IMG/VR virus record: IMGVR_UViG_3300037137_001040
Coordinates: 1 to 38,268 of that record
Length of the DNA: 38,268 bases
Source of the DNA: a virus
Direction: 5' to 3' (one strand)
The notes beneath the pieces are model-generated. The model saw only the letters and a program-made list of their open reading frames with translations, did no database searches and was not told the origin of the DNA. How positions within the stretch are numbered: the first letter of the stretch is position 1; each line of letters opens with the position of its first letter. The position numbers were made by a program, and so were the translations under genes. This document shows positions 7,215 through 15,040 of the stretch, piece by piece.

Positions 7215-7777
7215 TACTTGCACAGCTCCTCGCAAAGCGCCATAAATTGCGCACACCCATATGAGCACTCAGCAGATGAGCAAAGTATTCCCCCATCCTC
7301 AAGCTGTATTCCCACACACTCAAGAAAATCCAGAGCTGTCTCAGAAAGCTGATTCAACCGATCCGTCAGTAGCTCCTGTTCAATACTCGCTCCAGTTAGT
7401 GCTGTCTGCGGCACTGGTACGGGCTGGGGGAGGGTATCAAGTTCTTGGGGTAATCTACCCTCCGCAATCCTGTGCTCCGTCTCGATCAAACCCAGTGCGT
7501 TCCAGGCCGCTGCTGCTATATGATCCTCAGAACGATCCCCACCTAGATACTGAAATAGATGCCGCAGTGCTGAGTCCATAAATCGAGAGGTCGGTATGCC
7601 CTTCTCCCAATTACGGTCGGTGTACTTCTGTGCACCGTTTTCGTAATGAGCAGCCAGGCGGTACATCGCATAGGCGGGAAGCAGATCGTATCTTCCCTTG
7701 CCCTTGGCGGTATCCCGGACGGCCCCGCCCGCATACTGCAAACGCTTACCACTATCCTTGACCATATCGTATTTCAT
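7214..7777 (-). CDS. dATP/dGTP diphosphohydrolase-like protein (DUF5664/MazZ-type)
   Basis: 187 residues from ATG 7777 (TAAGGAGA upstream). Residues 25-110 match the phage dATP/dGTP diphosphohydrolase domain: GKGRYDLLPAYAMYRLA, then GAQKYTDRNWEKGIP, SALRHLFQYLGGD and EDHIAAAAWNALGLIETEHR. The His/Asp/Glu cluster is the expected metal site. Relatives called MazZ supply precursors for 2-aminoadenine genomes; here no PurZ or DatZ partner is seen, so a general pool-control role is safer. The C-terminus (residues 115-187) is extra, helical and Cys-containing. Confidence 0.75.
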   Translation of the reverse strand: MKYDMVKDSGKRLQYAGGAVRDTAKGKGRYDLLPAYAMYRLAAHYENGAQKYTDRNWEKGIPTSRFMDSALRHLFQYLGGDRSEDHIAAAAWNALGLIETEHRIAEGRLPQELDTLPQPVPVPQTALTGASIEQELLTDRLNQLSETALDFLECVGIQLEDGGILCSSAECSYGCAQFMALCEELCK

Positions 7778-7785
7778 AGCTCTCC

Positions 7786-7947
7786 TTAATCAGTCGTATG
7801 ATCTACCCGGACCATACCAGGTGCTGTTGGCATTCGTACCACCCCTCCCCCACATCGGGGGCAGTCCTGAGGTCCCAGTGCGGACATCGAATGAATCACA
7901 AGGAATTTGAAGCCACACTTGTAGCATTTGTACTCATAAATGGGCAA
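7786..7947 (-). CDS. FmdB-like zinc-ribbon protein
   Basis: 53 residues starting at TTG 7947, six bases after AGGAG. The N-terminus MPIYEYKCYKCGFKF is the hallmark of the FmdB/YwlC-type zinc ribbon, and CPRCGG at residues 29-34 supplies the second Cys pair. It lies between the DNA polymerase and the diphosphohydrolase genes in the leftward operon. The family's biochemical role is poorly known; regulatory or nucleic-acid-adaptor roles are proposed. The TTG start explains why it is easy to miss. Confidence 0.75.
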   Translation of the reverse strand: MPIYEYKCYKCGFKFLVIHSMSALGPQDCPRCGGGVVRMPTAPGMVRVDHTTD

Positions 7948-8001
7948 ATCACTCTCCTGTATCTCGCCACAGTGGCTGGATTATTGGCGAGATTACTAAG
8001 C

Positions 8002-9500
8002 CTACTCTATCCACACTCCCCTACTATGGTCCTTGAGTAGGGATTCTCCCCAACTATCAAACACTCCCCCGGCCACTTTGATCCCGAAAGCATTGGCCTC
8101 CATTTGTTTCTTAATTTCATGGGCCGCCTCGACGGCATACCGTTCTTCTTCTTCCCAGATATACTCGTCATGCTCATTATGAACACCGTTAAATTCTCGG
8201 TTGCGTATTGCCCCGCCCTTGCCGATCTCCGCCAGTCCACCCTGAACTGCCTCAGTGATCCCCTCACTGGGTTTGGTGTAGACCCTAGTACGACCCAGCG
8301 GACTAGACGAGAAACCCTCTTCCTGTCCCTTGGCAATGGTCTCTCGTGCCCAGGTAACAAGCGGGTAGGTACTAAGAAAGTCTGTGGCCTGTTCCGGGGT
8401 CATCCCGCAGTTCCGAACCAACGTATCAGCACCGCCCATATTCAGCGCGGCGAAATTCGCCGTCTTTCCCTGAGCATATGTGATGCCGTACCGCTCGGCA
8501 ACATACGCATGAGGACTTTGCGTCTTCAGTCTCTCGATCATCTCTTGATTCCCCGAAAGGAACGCGGCTGTGACATATTCACCAGCAGAAAAATCGAAGA
8601 CAATCAACTTGTAGCCTGGGGTTGCCCGGAAAACACCCCGCATCTCGGGTGTCTTTGCCGTTGAGTGCAGTGGTGGTCTAGCACAACTTAGCCGTCCTGT
8701 GATAGTTCCACCCAGGTCATAATGGGCATGGATACGGCCATCAGGACCAGCTGCCTCCAGAAACTGGCGTAGGTAATCAATCTTCTTGTCTAAGTGCTTC
8801 CACTCGATAGTAGCGTGAGCCTCCTGTGAAGCCAGCTCCCCTAAAGCTGCCATCTCTTGCTCCATAGTCTTCATCTGCCCATCAGGAAGGCCAAAGTACG
8901 CCGCCACCTGTGCGGGGGAGGCTGGGTTAAATGGCAACTCGATCTTTCTAAGTTGCCTCTCGTACCGTTTCCGAAGCTTCGTCGCTGCTTGCACATCAAT
9001 CCGAAAGCCTCGGTCGATCATCTCCGCCAACACCGGTGTGAAGCACATATCCAGATCAAAAGCCGGAGGGTAGGAGAACTTCTTGAAGTAGTTGTAGAGC
9101 ATTTCTGTGGCCAGCACATCTGTGCTGTTGTGTGCCTTCAGGAGCTGAGAGGGAAACTCCCCCTCAAGCATGGGCATACTAAACTCGCTGATCTCTTTGT
9201 GGAAGATCTCCGCCACCAGAACCTTCAAACTCTTGTCTGCATACCCCAGGAAGTGAGCACAGATGTATGTGTCAAAACAGGTTACCTCCCTAGGCAAAGC
9301 ACCGCAAGCCCACAGTTCGGGCAGATCAGCAACGAGATTGTGTCCAACTACGCGACGGGTGTCTATTGTAACATCTCCAAAAAGTTCTTTAGGTGATCCT
9401 GGGCAAGAACTAGTTCAGCCTCCTCAGCCGGTGCTAAGTCAGCAAACCCTTGGTCATCATAAATCCAAGCATCCAACTCATTTATTATAGCATGTATGCT
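8002..9500 (-). CDS. Family A DNA polymerase with Exo II/III, N-terminal frame break
   Basis: The main frame runs from about 9415 to 8002. It has Exo II (GHNLVADL, His at 9342), an Exo III-like NSTDVLATEML, a TGRLSC region, motif A VFDFSAGEYV, motif B GKTANFAALNMGG and motif C HNEHDE. Motif A has AG where DYSQIELR polymerases have QI. Motif B has N in place of the usual Tyr. So it is a divergent phage PolA. No start codon lies between the in-frame TGA at 9418 and Exo II. Instead ATG 9500, coupled to the upstream stop (TAATG), opens a 46-codon frame that would join the polymerase frame by -1 shift, or by one extra base in the A5 run at 9379-9383. Exo I is missing here and seems to lie at the end of the UDG gene (10714-11412). 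Confidence 0.85.
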
Positions 9501-9502
9501 CA

Positions 9503-9886
9503 TTAGTTCTCCTCCTCTGAAAGATCAGGGATCTCGTCCAGATCATAGTAGATTTTCTTGCCTAATCGTTGAGCCTCAGCCAGCTCAATATCACACCCTT
9601 TGCTCTTGCCTGCGTACAGCAGGGAGTCACACCGGGCAAGGATCACTAAATCCCACTTCATATAAAAATCAGCCCCAGCAACCACCCCCCGATCCTTTGC
9701 CCACTCCGACCAGAAATAATTAAGCTGGGGGAGGAATGGGATGTGCCCCTTCTCCAGAATAACAGCACCAACACGACACCCCTTATACACATTGTCCCGT
9801 ATCACATACGGATTAGCAATTTCACTACCATCCGGGTATGTGGTCATTGGATGAGCAACGTAAATCAGTTCACTTTTCTTGTTCAT
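9503..9886 (-). CDS. Nucleoside 2-deoxyribosyltransferase-like protein
   Basis: 127 residues from ATG 9886 (GGGAGA upstream). It begins with a strand ELIYVAHPMTTY, then RDNVYKGCRVGAVILEKGH. WDLVILARCDSLLYAGKSKG follows, then CDIELAEAQRLGKKIYYDLD. This is the Rossmann-like order of the nucleoside 2-deoxyribosyltransferase / DUF4406-type family: a conserved D..L.rC....yagKS.G.~iE...A..lGk.i~~d. Such proteins transfer or hydrolyse the base of deoxynucleosides. Its position between a phosphoesterase and the polymerase suggests nucleotide salvage. It may be part of a block inserted into an ancestral UDG-exonuclease-polymerase gene. Confidence 0.7.
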   Translation of the reverse strand: MNKKSELIYVAHPMTTYPDGSEIANPYVIRDNVYKGCRVGAVILEKGHIPFLPQLNYFWSEWAKDRGVVAGADFYMKWDLVILARCDSLLYAGKSKGCDIELAEAQRLGKKIYYDLDEIPDLSEEEN

Positions 9887-9898
9887 AATACAGTCTCC

Positions 9899-10717
9899 CT
9901 AGTAACTCACGTGCAGATCCCTCTTAACCCCGCTCAGCCTCAGCCGAGGAGCCCCTACATTCGGGAGCCGCAACACATGTCCCTTTTGAAAACTAGACCA
10001 AGCACAGAAACAACCTCCCCCAACACACACCCTCCGCATTCGAGTGGTGTGCTTGCCGGTGGCTGGGATTACCAAGGCGTCGGGCCGTGAGTATGTTAGA
10101 CTATGCTCATGCCCGAAGACATAGGCATCACAGTTAGGGATCGGCAAGGCTCCATACTCAATCTTATTGACCTGGCCACCTACGAATCGCGAGCCTCCAT
10201 AGCCGTGGGTCAAGAACAGATTATAGCAGATCGCCCGAGGACTCTTCGCTGTACTGTGCGGGGACTGGCCTACATGTGCCCGCACCACGATTGCATATGG
10301 GTCGTAGATCTCCCTGATCTGTACCTTGCCCATGCCTAGAGCCTGAAGCAACTGTTTACTTAGATGCAGGCCGCTGGTGCGGCGTACCCTATTTTCGTGA
10401 TTACCCTCCACCACCGCAATGATCCGATCCTTGATCGGAGCTAGTAGATCTACTGCCAGATCCAACGCCTCATCTGGGTTCATAGAGTCAAACACATCGC
10501 TGGTCTTTCCCCCGCTAATAGGCGTCTCTAGCATGTCCCCCATCAAGGCGACCACAGCGTTGGGCGTCTTCAGAACCCAATCAATGTAGCCTTGCAAAAC
10601 CTCTTGGGCAAAGGCTGGGTTACCAATCTGGCAATCACAGATCGGTATGAAGAACAGGCTCTCGGTATCTTTGCCAGCCTCGTAATCAGTTATCTTGATC
10701 TCATTGGGAAGATTCAT
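9899..10717 (-). CDS. Calcineurin-like metallophosphoesterase
   Basis: 272 residues from ATG 10717, whose ATGA overlaps the UDG stop. Dimetal phosphoesterase motifs are in order: DCQIG (residues 28-32, DxQ where DxH is usual), LMGDMLE (D61), EGNHENR (N106, H107), LTHGYGG and FGHEHS. This fits the phage SbcD/Mre11-like or small DNA-repair phosphoesterase group. It probably processes DNA ends or nucleotides. The His-to-Gln change in motif I also occurs in active family members, so activity is plausible. The gene lies inside the apparent split of the polymerase exonuclease. Confidence 0.8.
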   Translation of the reverse strand: MNLPNEIKITDYEAGKDTESLFFIPICDCQIGNPAFAQEVLQGYIDWVLKTPNAVVALMGDMLETPISGGKTSDVFDSMNPDEALDLAVDLLAPIKDRIIAVVEGNHENRVRRTSGLHLSKQLLQALGMGKVQIREIYDPYAIVVRAHVGQSPHSTAKSPRAICYNLFLTHGYGGSRFVGGQVNKIEYGALPIPNCDAYVFGHEHSLTYSRPDALVIPATGKHTTRMRRVCVGGGCFCAWSSFQKGHVLRLPNVGAPRLRLSGVKRDLHVSY

Positions 10718-11412
10718 TCTACTCCTTGTCCCGGACGTGCCGGGAATGGTACTTTCCGGTACCGTCGACAGTGCTGATAGACCCCCCCTTCAGTAGCAAT
10801 CCCTATCAATACGTTTCCCCTGCCATCCCACTCCGCGTCCACAATCAATAGATCGGGGCGAGCAACAACAAAGCCGTCTGGATATGACGCATACTTGGGC
10901 TCTAACTTCTCAATCCCTACTGACCCTTTCTGTAGATAGTCATCGTACACCGCACGATACTGACGCTCGACTGTGGGACGAATATCGGGTTTGTGCAGCA
11001 TTGCTGCGGGATGGGTAAGAACGTAATACCGCCTACCATCACGCTGAATGCTACTCCCCTTGCTCGTCTTAAAGTCCACATCAGGGAGCACCGCCTTCAC
11101 TGCCGTTGCCCCCAGCAAGAATATCACATTATACTCCCCCAACAAAGTTACTAGATGCGCCCGGCAATGCGGGAGAGCTCTCTGAGGAAGCTTGTTCTTC
11201 GGGGGCCAGCACAAAACCGTATTTGTTATCGTTGCCTCCTCCATCAGAGGCAGCAGCCTACGTGCATCTTGACCAGCTGGACCCAGAAAAGGCTTATGAT
11301 ATTTGGCTTCGGTTGCCCCAGGAGCGTCCCCAACCACTAGAACCTTCGCCCCCGCACGCCGCAGTGTGGGGACCTTCGGTCTACCCCGAAGAATACACTC
11401 ACTACATGACAT
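10714..11412 (-). CDS. Family 4 uracil-DNA glycosylase with a C-terminal Exo I fragment
   Basis: 232 residues from ATG 11412 (a TTG at 11430 is also open); the start overlaps the XPF-like gene. Cys3, Cys6, Cys68 and Cys83 are spaced as in [4Fe-4S] family 4 UDGs. The active-site region is VVGDAPGATEAKYHKPFLGP, with TNTVLCWPPKN and YVLTHPAAML following. Residues 185-213 then read RPDLLIVDAEW...GNVLIGIATEGG, which is not UDG but looks like Exo I of a DnaQ/PolA-type proofreading exonuclease (D192, E194). UDG-exonuclease-polymerase fusions are known in some phages. Here the fusion seems broken after Exo I, followed by two other genes and then Exo II plus polymerase at 9350. Confidence 0.8.
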   Translation of the reverse strand: MSCSECILRGRPKVPTLRRAGAKVLVVGDAPGATEAKYHKPFLGPAGQDARRLLPLMEEATITNTVLCWPPKNKLPQRALPHCRAHLVTLLGEYNVIFLLGATAVKAVLPDVDFKTSKGSSIQRDGRRYYVLTHPAAMLHKPDIRPTVERQYRAVYDDYLQKGSVGIEKLEPKYASYPDGFVVARPDLLIVDAEWDGRGNVLIGIATEGGVYQHCRRYRKVPFPARPGQGVE

Positions 11413-12106
11413 CCATCGGCCCCCAAGCAAAAGACTCGCGCAATTTTGCTACCGTCTTTGGGCCAAAACCCGGCCATGTGCTAACTACATTGGCTGTGCC
11501 CGTGACCATATGTGCAAACGCCGTCATGTCGGTCGAGTTTGCAAATACATACGTTCGCTGTCTTGTATTCAACACCGGGGCCAAGACCTGGTCTCGAAGC
11601 GGCATCTTCTTGGCACAGGATTTGATCTGTCGAACCATCGGATCGGTGTGTTTACCCCGCTTCACTGAGGTATACTGTCGGACTAACATCTCCGCCCCGT
11701 CCTCGCCCCAGATCACCTCAAGCCCGCATCGTTGGTAGGTCAGAAGTCTAGACTGGATCTCCCCCACAATATAGGAGCCAATGATCATCAGCCGCACTCG
11801 AATCGTCTTGTCTGGAAAGCTAGCAGTACGAGCTACTGCCCAGTTTAGCATCTTCGCAACCTCGGAATCCAGACGACGGTTTGAAAAGCTACTGTACAGG
11901 TCCGCAAGATTCTTAGACTCGATCAGAACCTCCTCCGACTCGCCAACAATCCAATAATCCCCCGCTGCCAAAGCCCTGTAGACCACATGGGCATCGGTAT
12001 TCTCAAATGCCCTGGCCCGGTGCTTCCGCACCTCCTCTTGTTCCCGCGTATCAAAGACAACAGTCTTGGGGGAGAGTACCAGTGTTTCTTGCGCCCTAAC
12101 CTTCAC
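11402..12106 (-). CDS. XPF/ERCC4-type nuclease
   Basis: 234 residues from ATG 12106, overlapping the stop of the previous gene by one base. Residues 15-82 form an ERCC4 nuclease core: VVFDTREQ (D19, E22), LAAGDYWIV (G49, D50), VLIESKNLADLYSSFSNRRL. In the last, ESK stands in for the usual ERK. The C-terminus has a helix-hairpin-helix (TWPGFGPKTVAKLRESF). It would cut branched or flap DNA in phage recombination or replication. Its neighbours are a Sak4-like ATPase and a UDG, consistent with a recombination/repair cassette. Confidence 0.85.
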   Translation of the reverse strand: MKVRAQETLVLSPKTVVFDTREQEEVRKHRARAFENTDAHVVYRALAAGDYWIVGESEEVLIESKNLADLYSSFSNRRLDSEVAKMLNWAVARTASFPDKTIRVRLMIIGSYIVGEIQSRLLTYQRCGLEVIWGEDGAEMLVRQYTSVKRGKHTDPMVRQIKSCAKKMPLRDQVLAPVLNTRQRTYVFANSTDMTAFAHMVTGTANVVSTWPGFGPKTVAKLRESFAWGPMDVM

Positions 12107-12846
12107 TACTTACTCACCTTTGCTACATGCTTACCCTGGCTCAGCTCCGTGATCGTCTGCCAGCTACAGGACAGTGCTGACGAAGTGGCCGACCTAGCAA
12201 ACCCGTTCTTCTTCACCAGCAACTTCACATCATCCCCGATCCTAACAGCCTCTACCTCAATATCACAAGCCCCGGTCTGTCCACCCCAGGAGTCGGCCTC
12301 GAACTCCCCCGTCTCCTTGCCCTCGGCATCATAGATAGGCCGGGAGTGTGAGACCAACACCAAGATCTTACCCCTATCCTTAACGTAGCTGTACGCTGCC
12401 AGCATGTAGGATGAGATAGGGCCGTACTCGAACTTGTTTAGAGCTGTTCTCTTTTCCCCTTTACCACTAGCTTCCTGTGCGATCTGCTCCAACCGGGCTT
12501 CGCGCACGATCTGATAGAATATAGTAGAGGTGTCGATCACCACTACCTCTACAGAAGGACTATCAGCAGCCTTCTTGAGTAATTGCCCACAACTCCTGAA
12601 GACCTTTAACCACCCACCGGGCTTCACCACCGCGTCAATATCATCCAACCCCAAGGTCTGCGGCAGAGCAGGACGATCCACAGTAATCCGCTTTGCCTGC
12701 TCCTTGAAATGGGGGAGGACCGCATCTAATCGGCGGTCTAGATCAACTATAGCCACCCCGCCCTTGACGTGCTCCACTGAGCTAATAGCCAGGTGACTCT
12801 TGAAAGTCCAAGGCACACCCCATATGTTTACGATTGCTCCATTCAT
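12106..12846 (-). CDS. Sak4-like RecA-fold ATPase
   Basis: 246 residues from ATG 12846, overlapping the upstream stop. Residues 1-20 hold a modified Walker A (GVPWTFKSHLA: K and S kept, the second Gly replaced by Phe). A GGVAIVDLDRRLD strand and a Walker B VEVVVIDTSTI follow. Near residue 160 is ILVLVSHSRPIYD. This is the layout of the phage AAA_24/Sak4 single-strand annealing ATPases. With the Cas4-like nuclease and XPF-like nuclease it forms a recombination module. The Phe in the P-loop may lower ATPase activity. Confidence 0.75.
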   Translation of the reverse strand: MNGAIVNIWGVPWTFKSHLAISSVEHVKGGVAIVDLDRRLDAVLPHFKEQAKRITVDRPALPQTLGLDDIDAVVKPGGWLKVFRSCGQLLKKAADSPSVEVVVIDTSTIFYQIVREARLEQIAQEASGKGEKRTALNKFEYGPISSYMLAAYSYVKDRGKILVLVSHSRPIYDAEGKETGEFEADSWGGQTGACDIEVEAVRIGDDVKLLVKKNGFARSATSSALSCSWQTITELSQGKHVAKVSK

Positions 12847-13082
12847 TAGTATACATCTCCATTTTCACGACACTTTTGATCTTCATACCCTGCAACCCGA
12901 CGCCGGTATAGTTCCAGTTTTGTGCACTCTAAAGCGCCGATTACCTGTTCGTAATCCCCAAATCGTAGCGTCTGGGGGAGGTAATTGAGGCAGCACTGGG
13001 TTAGTTGGTAAACCAACTCCCCCACACCCTCAGGACCGTCGGCCATGACAGAAGGGCGATCTTTTTGTCTAATATAAGGCAT
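12846..13082 (-). CDS. Small conserved phage protein (GELxY...YRRxxxxYED family)
   Basis: 78 residues from ATG 13082 with GGAGA five bases upstream; an upstream extension to 13148 lacks an SD. It starts MPYIRQKDRP, then GELVYQLTQCCLNYL, a GALECTKLELYRRRVAGY segment, and ends ENGDVY. This pattern (GEL.Y, GALE, YRR....YE..K...NGDVY) is a widespread small phage protein of unknown function, usually found among replication genes, as here. I infer the family from the pattern only. Confidence 0.75.
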   Translation of the reverse strand: MPYIRQKDRPSVMADGPEGVGELVYQLTQCCLNYLPQTLRFGDYEQVIGALECTKLELYRRRVAGYEDQKCRENGDVY

Positions 13083-13104
13083 ATGGTTCTCCGGTTGAAG
13101 GGGC

Positions 13105-13797
13105 CTAAGATTCCAACTCACACACAAACTTGTGTGGACACTCATCACAATACCAAGCAGGTTCTTTAGTTGGTAAGCACATCACAACCACACGCTTGCT
13201 CTTAACAATCTCGGAGCGCCGCAGGTATTGTTGCAGCAGCTCGGCCCTATCCAGGACCTTTGCCACCACCTCCTCAATCTCTGTCTCTGTGTAATTTAGT
13301 CTGTAGCTATGCTCCGTGTTAGACTTCACCTCGTCTGGCTCCCGAGGAGCCCAGTACGGGATATCATTCTTGCGGGGATATGAGGCCCCGATGTGCAGGA
13401 TATCAAAGATCCACCAGGTTTGACCATGAAGCCAGGCATAGAATGCGCCCTGCTCTGCAAACCCCTCAAGTAGATCTGGTGATTGGACTGCCTTGCCAGT
13501 AGTCTTGAAGTCGGATCTATCATGGGGGTTGTCGGGGGAGGCCACAATCTCTCCCCCGCCAATAGGCGTCACGATACTCTTCCCTGAGTTATGTCGCCCA
13601 TAATACTTGCGCTGAAAGATTGTGCCCCGCACATTGTACACTTTCATCCGGGCGGTAGGAGGAAGCGGGTCTACCTGTCGGTAGTATGCCCTCCTCAAAC
13701 ACCCCAGCAAGTCAGTAAGATGGACCCCCTCCAATTCCTTTACATCCAGACCCTCGGAAAGCTTACGCTCTCGGGCCAGCAGCCGCGTAATTTGCAT
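13105..13797 (-). CDS. Cas4/RecB-like PD-(D/E)XK exonuclease
   Basis: 230 residues from ATG 13797. Order: HLTDLLGCLRRAYYRQ (His26, Cys33), GTIFQRKYYGRH, SDFKTTGKA (D96, K98 as the DxK catalytic pair), EQGAFYAWL (Q116, Y120, the RecB QxxxY motif) and a C-terminal CDECPHKFVC. Cys33, 217, 220 and 226 match the four-cysteine iron-sulfur cluster of Cas4-type nucleases. It should resect DNA ends for the neighbouring Sak4-like ATPase. There is no CRISPR locus, so this is a stand-alone phage Cas4-like enzyme. Confidence 0.85.
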   Translation of the reverse strand: MQITRLLARERKLSEGLDVKELEGVHLTDLLGCLRRAYYRQVDPLPPTARMKVYNVRGTIFQRKYYGRHNSGKSIVTPIGGGEIVASPDNPHDRSDFKTTGKAVQSPDLLEGFAEQGAFYAWLHGQTWWIFDILHIGASYPRKNDIPYWAPREPDEVKSNTEHSYRLNYTETEIEEVVAKVLDRAELLQQYLRRSEIVKSKRVVVMCLPTKEPAWYCDECPHKFVCELES

Positions 13798-14420
13798 TAA
13801 CCAAGTCCCTCAATAGACGTGATCACCATCATCGGGACGATAAACGATCGCTCGTTCTTGGCTTTGGGTTTGGTTATTGTGAGCGTGTCATTGTCATAGT
13901 CCGCATACCGCAGCTCGAAGATACAAACCTTCCCTACGATATCCTTTGCTGTCCGCGCTCCGGCGTCCCGCGCAGCCTGTAGCCCATAAGTCCAGCCGCA
14001 CTTGCCGCCCTCAACCTTATAGTTGTAGTCAAGGAAATGATTCTTGATCTTCAGAGGAGCGTCCTTGTCCCCCTCAAGTACCTTAATGTTCTTTAGCCCA
14101 AAACGATACGCTCTAGCCTTGCCCTGGTTCTTCGTTGTGGGTACGATCCCCACCACCAAAGCCTGGAACTTAGGACACAGAGTGGCAAATGACGGACGGG
14201 CAAAATAGGCCGGATCCCACATAGTATCAGTGCTTAGGGAGCCCTCCCCCATATCCATCTCTGCGTCTAACTCCGCAGCGGGCTCCACATCATCAGCTAC
14301 CCTTCCAAACCCAGAGCCCTCCTGCTCCGCAGCGTCAGCGGCCAGATTCATCTCGTCTGTTTCTGCTACTGTCTCTGGCATCTTTGAGGCTGTCATTTTC
14401 GTCGTGCGTTTTCCTGCCAA
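13797..14420 (-). CDS. Unknown protein in recombination operon, ssDNA-binding candidate
   Basis: 207 residues from TTG 14420 with GGAGGAGA five to eight bases before. Residues 1-60 are acidic and Ala/Glu-rich, probably disordered. Residues 75-207 are beta-rich and basic/aromatic: FQALVVGIVPTTK, RAYRFGLKNIKVL, NHFLDYNYKV and GKVCIFELRYADYDNDTLT. The gene abuts the Cas4-like nuclease, where phages often encode a single-strand-binding protein or annealing partner. An OB-fold SSB with a reversed (N-terminal) acidic tail is a reasonable guess only. No family is recognised. Confidence 0.6.
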   Translation of the reverse strand: MAGKRTTKMTASKMPETVAETDEMNLAADAAEQEGSGFGRVADDVEPAAELDAEMDMGEGSLSTDTMWDPAYFARPSFATLCPKFQALVVGIVPTTKNQGKARAYRFGLKNIKVLEGDKDAPLKIKNHFLDYNYKVEGGKCGWTYGLQAARDAGARTAKDIVGKVCIFELRYADYDNDTLTITKPKAKNERSFIVPMMVITSIEGLG

Positions 14421-14469
14421 TTCTATCTCCTCCTATAATTTACTATCAATCCGAATCTTCTCTAGAAAC

Positions 14470-14697
14470 CTAGCCCTTTGATCTAACGTCATCTTCATCC
14501 GCAGCCCTACGCCCCAGCTCTCCCCCTATTTCCGATTCGATCTCTCGAATCTTCTTTCTCATTGCTGGACGGTATCTCAAAAGGAATGCTTCAAAGTCCT
14601 TTGTAGTATACTCCCCCAGCTTACTCTTCAGCAATACCCGGATCTTGACCAGATCATGTCTGTGTACCTTGACAGTCTGGCCACGATAGACACGCAT
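14470..14697 (-). CDS. Small charged helical protein
   Basis: 75 residues from ATG 14697, coupled to the upstream gene (TAATG overlap). The first 25 residues are basic (MRVYRGQTVKVHRHDLVKIR), followed by helices rich in Arg, Lys and Glu (MRKKIREIESEIGGELGRRA). It may bind nucleic acid. No family is recognised. Confidence 0.6.
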   Translation of the reverse strand: MRVYRGQTVKVHRHDLVKIRVLLKSKLGEYTTKDFEAFLLRYRPAMRKKIREIESEIGGELGRRAADEDDVRSKG

Positions 14698-14969
14698 TAC
14701 TTCCGAATCACAAGGCTCGTGCCAAACTTAAGCACACGAGCCTCAGCCACCACCCCAGTACCCTCGGCTAGTCGGTCTACCATCATAGCGCATATGGTTG
14801 TCCGCGGCAAAACCGTCACCTGCCCAGACACAAAATGCAGATTGAACCCGCATATAGCTTTCGGCTCTAGCATCTTGTTTACCTGCCGGATCACCGAATC
14901 CAACATGAACTCGGTAGAGACCTCTAACCATAGCACCCCATCCCAAATCTTACCCAGAATCTTAAACAC
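14697..14969 (-). CDS. Small protein of unknown function, first gene after promoter P2
   Basis: 90 residues from GTG 14969, five bases after AGGAGG. Amphipathic N-terminus (MFKILGKIWDGVLWLE), a helical region and a Val-rich end (GVVAEARVLKFGTSLVI). It is the first gene downstream of the P2 promoter and so heads the long leftward operon. No family is recognised. Confidence 0.65.
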   Translation of the reverse strand: MFKILGKIWDGVLWLEVSTEFMLDSVIRQVNKMLEPKAICGFNLHFVSGQVTVLPRTTICAMMVDRLAEGTGVVAEARVLKFGTSLVIRK

Positions 14970-14999
14970 CCATACCTCCTACACCAGCATGATCCCCAT

Positions 15000-15040
15000 A
15001 TTATATCAGATTTTGCAGTTGTCGTCAAGACTCGTCCGCG
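15000..15040 (-). promoter_or_regulatory. Leftward promoter P2 (main replication operon), dyad class
   Basis: Minus strand: TCG-CGGA-CGA dyad, GTC, TTGACG (15028-15023), 17-bp spacer, TGA-TATAAT (15005-15000). It drives the 14969-to-5069 operon. The -35 overlaps the last codons of the gene at 15025-15354. Confidence 0.85.

Noticed and set aside
7214-7777. 2-aminoadenine (Z) genome pathway
   Set aside because: Only the MazZ-type protein is present; no PurZ (adenylosuccinate synthetase-like) or DatZ was seen.
9420-10780. Group I intron between the exonuclease halves
   Set aside because: Small hairpins near 10771-10720 are suggestive, but I could not find a catalytic core, and both inner genes are normal coupled genes; RT-PCR would decide.
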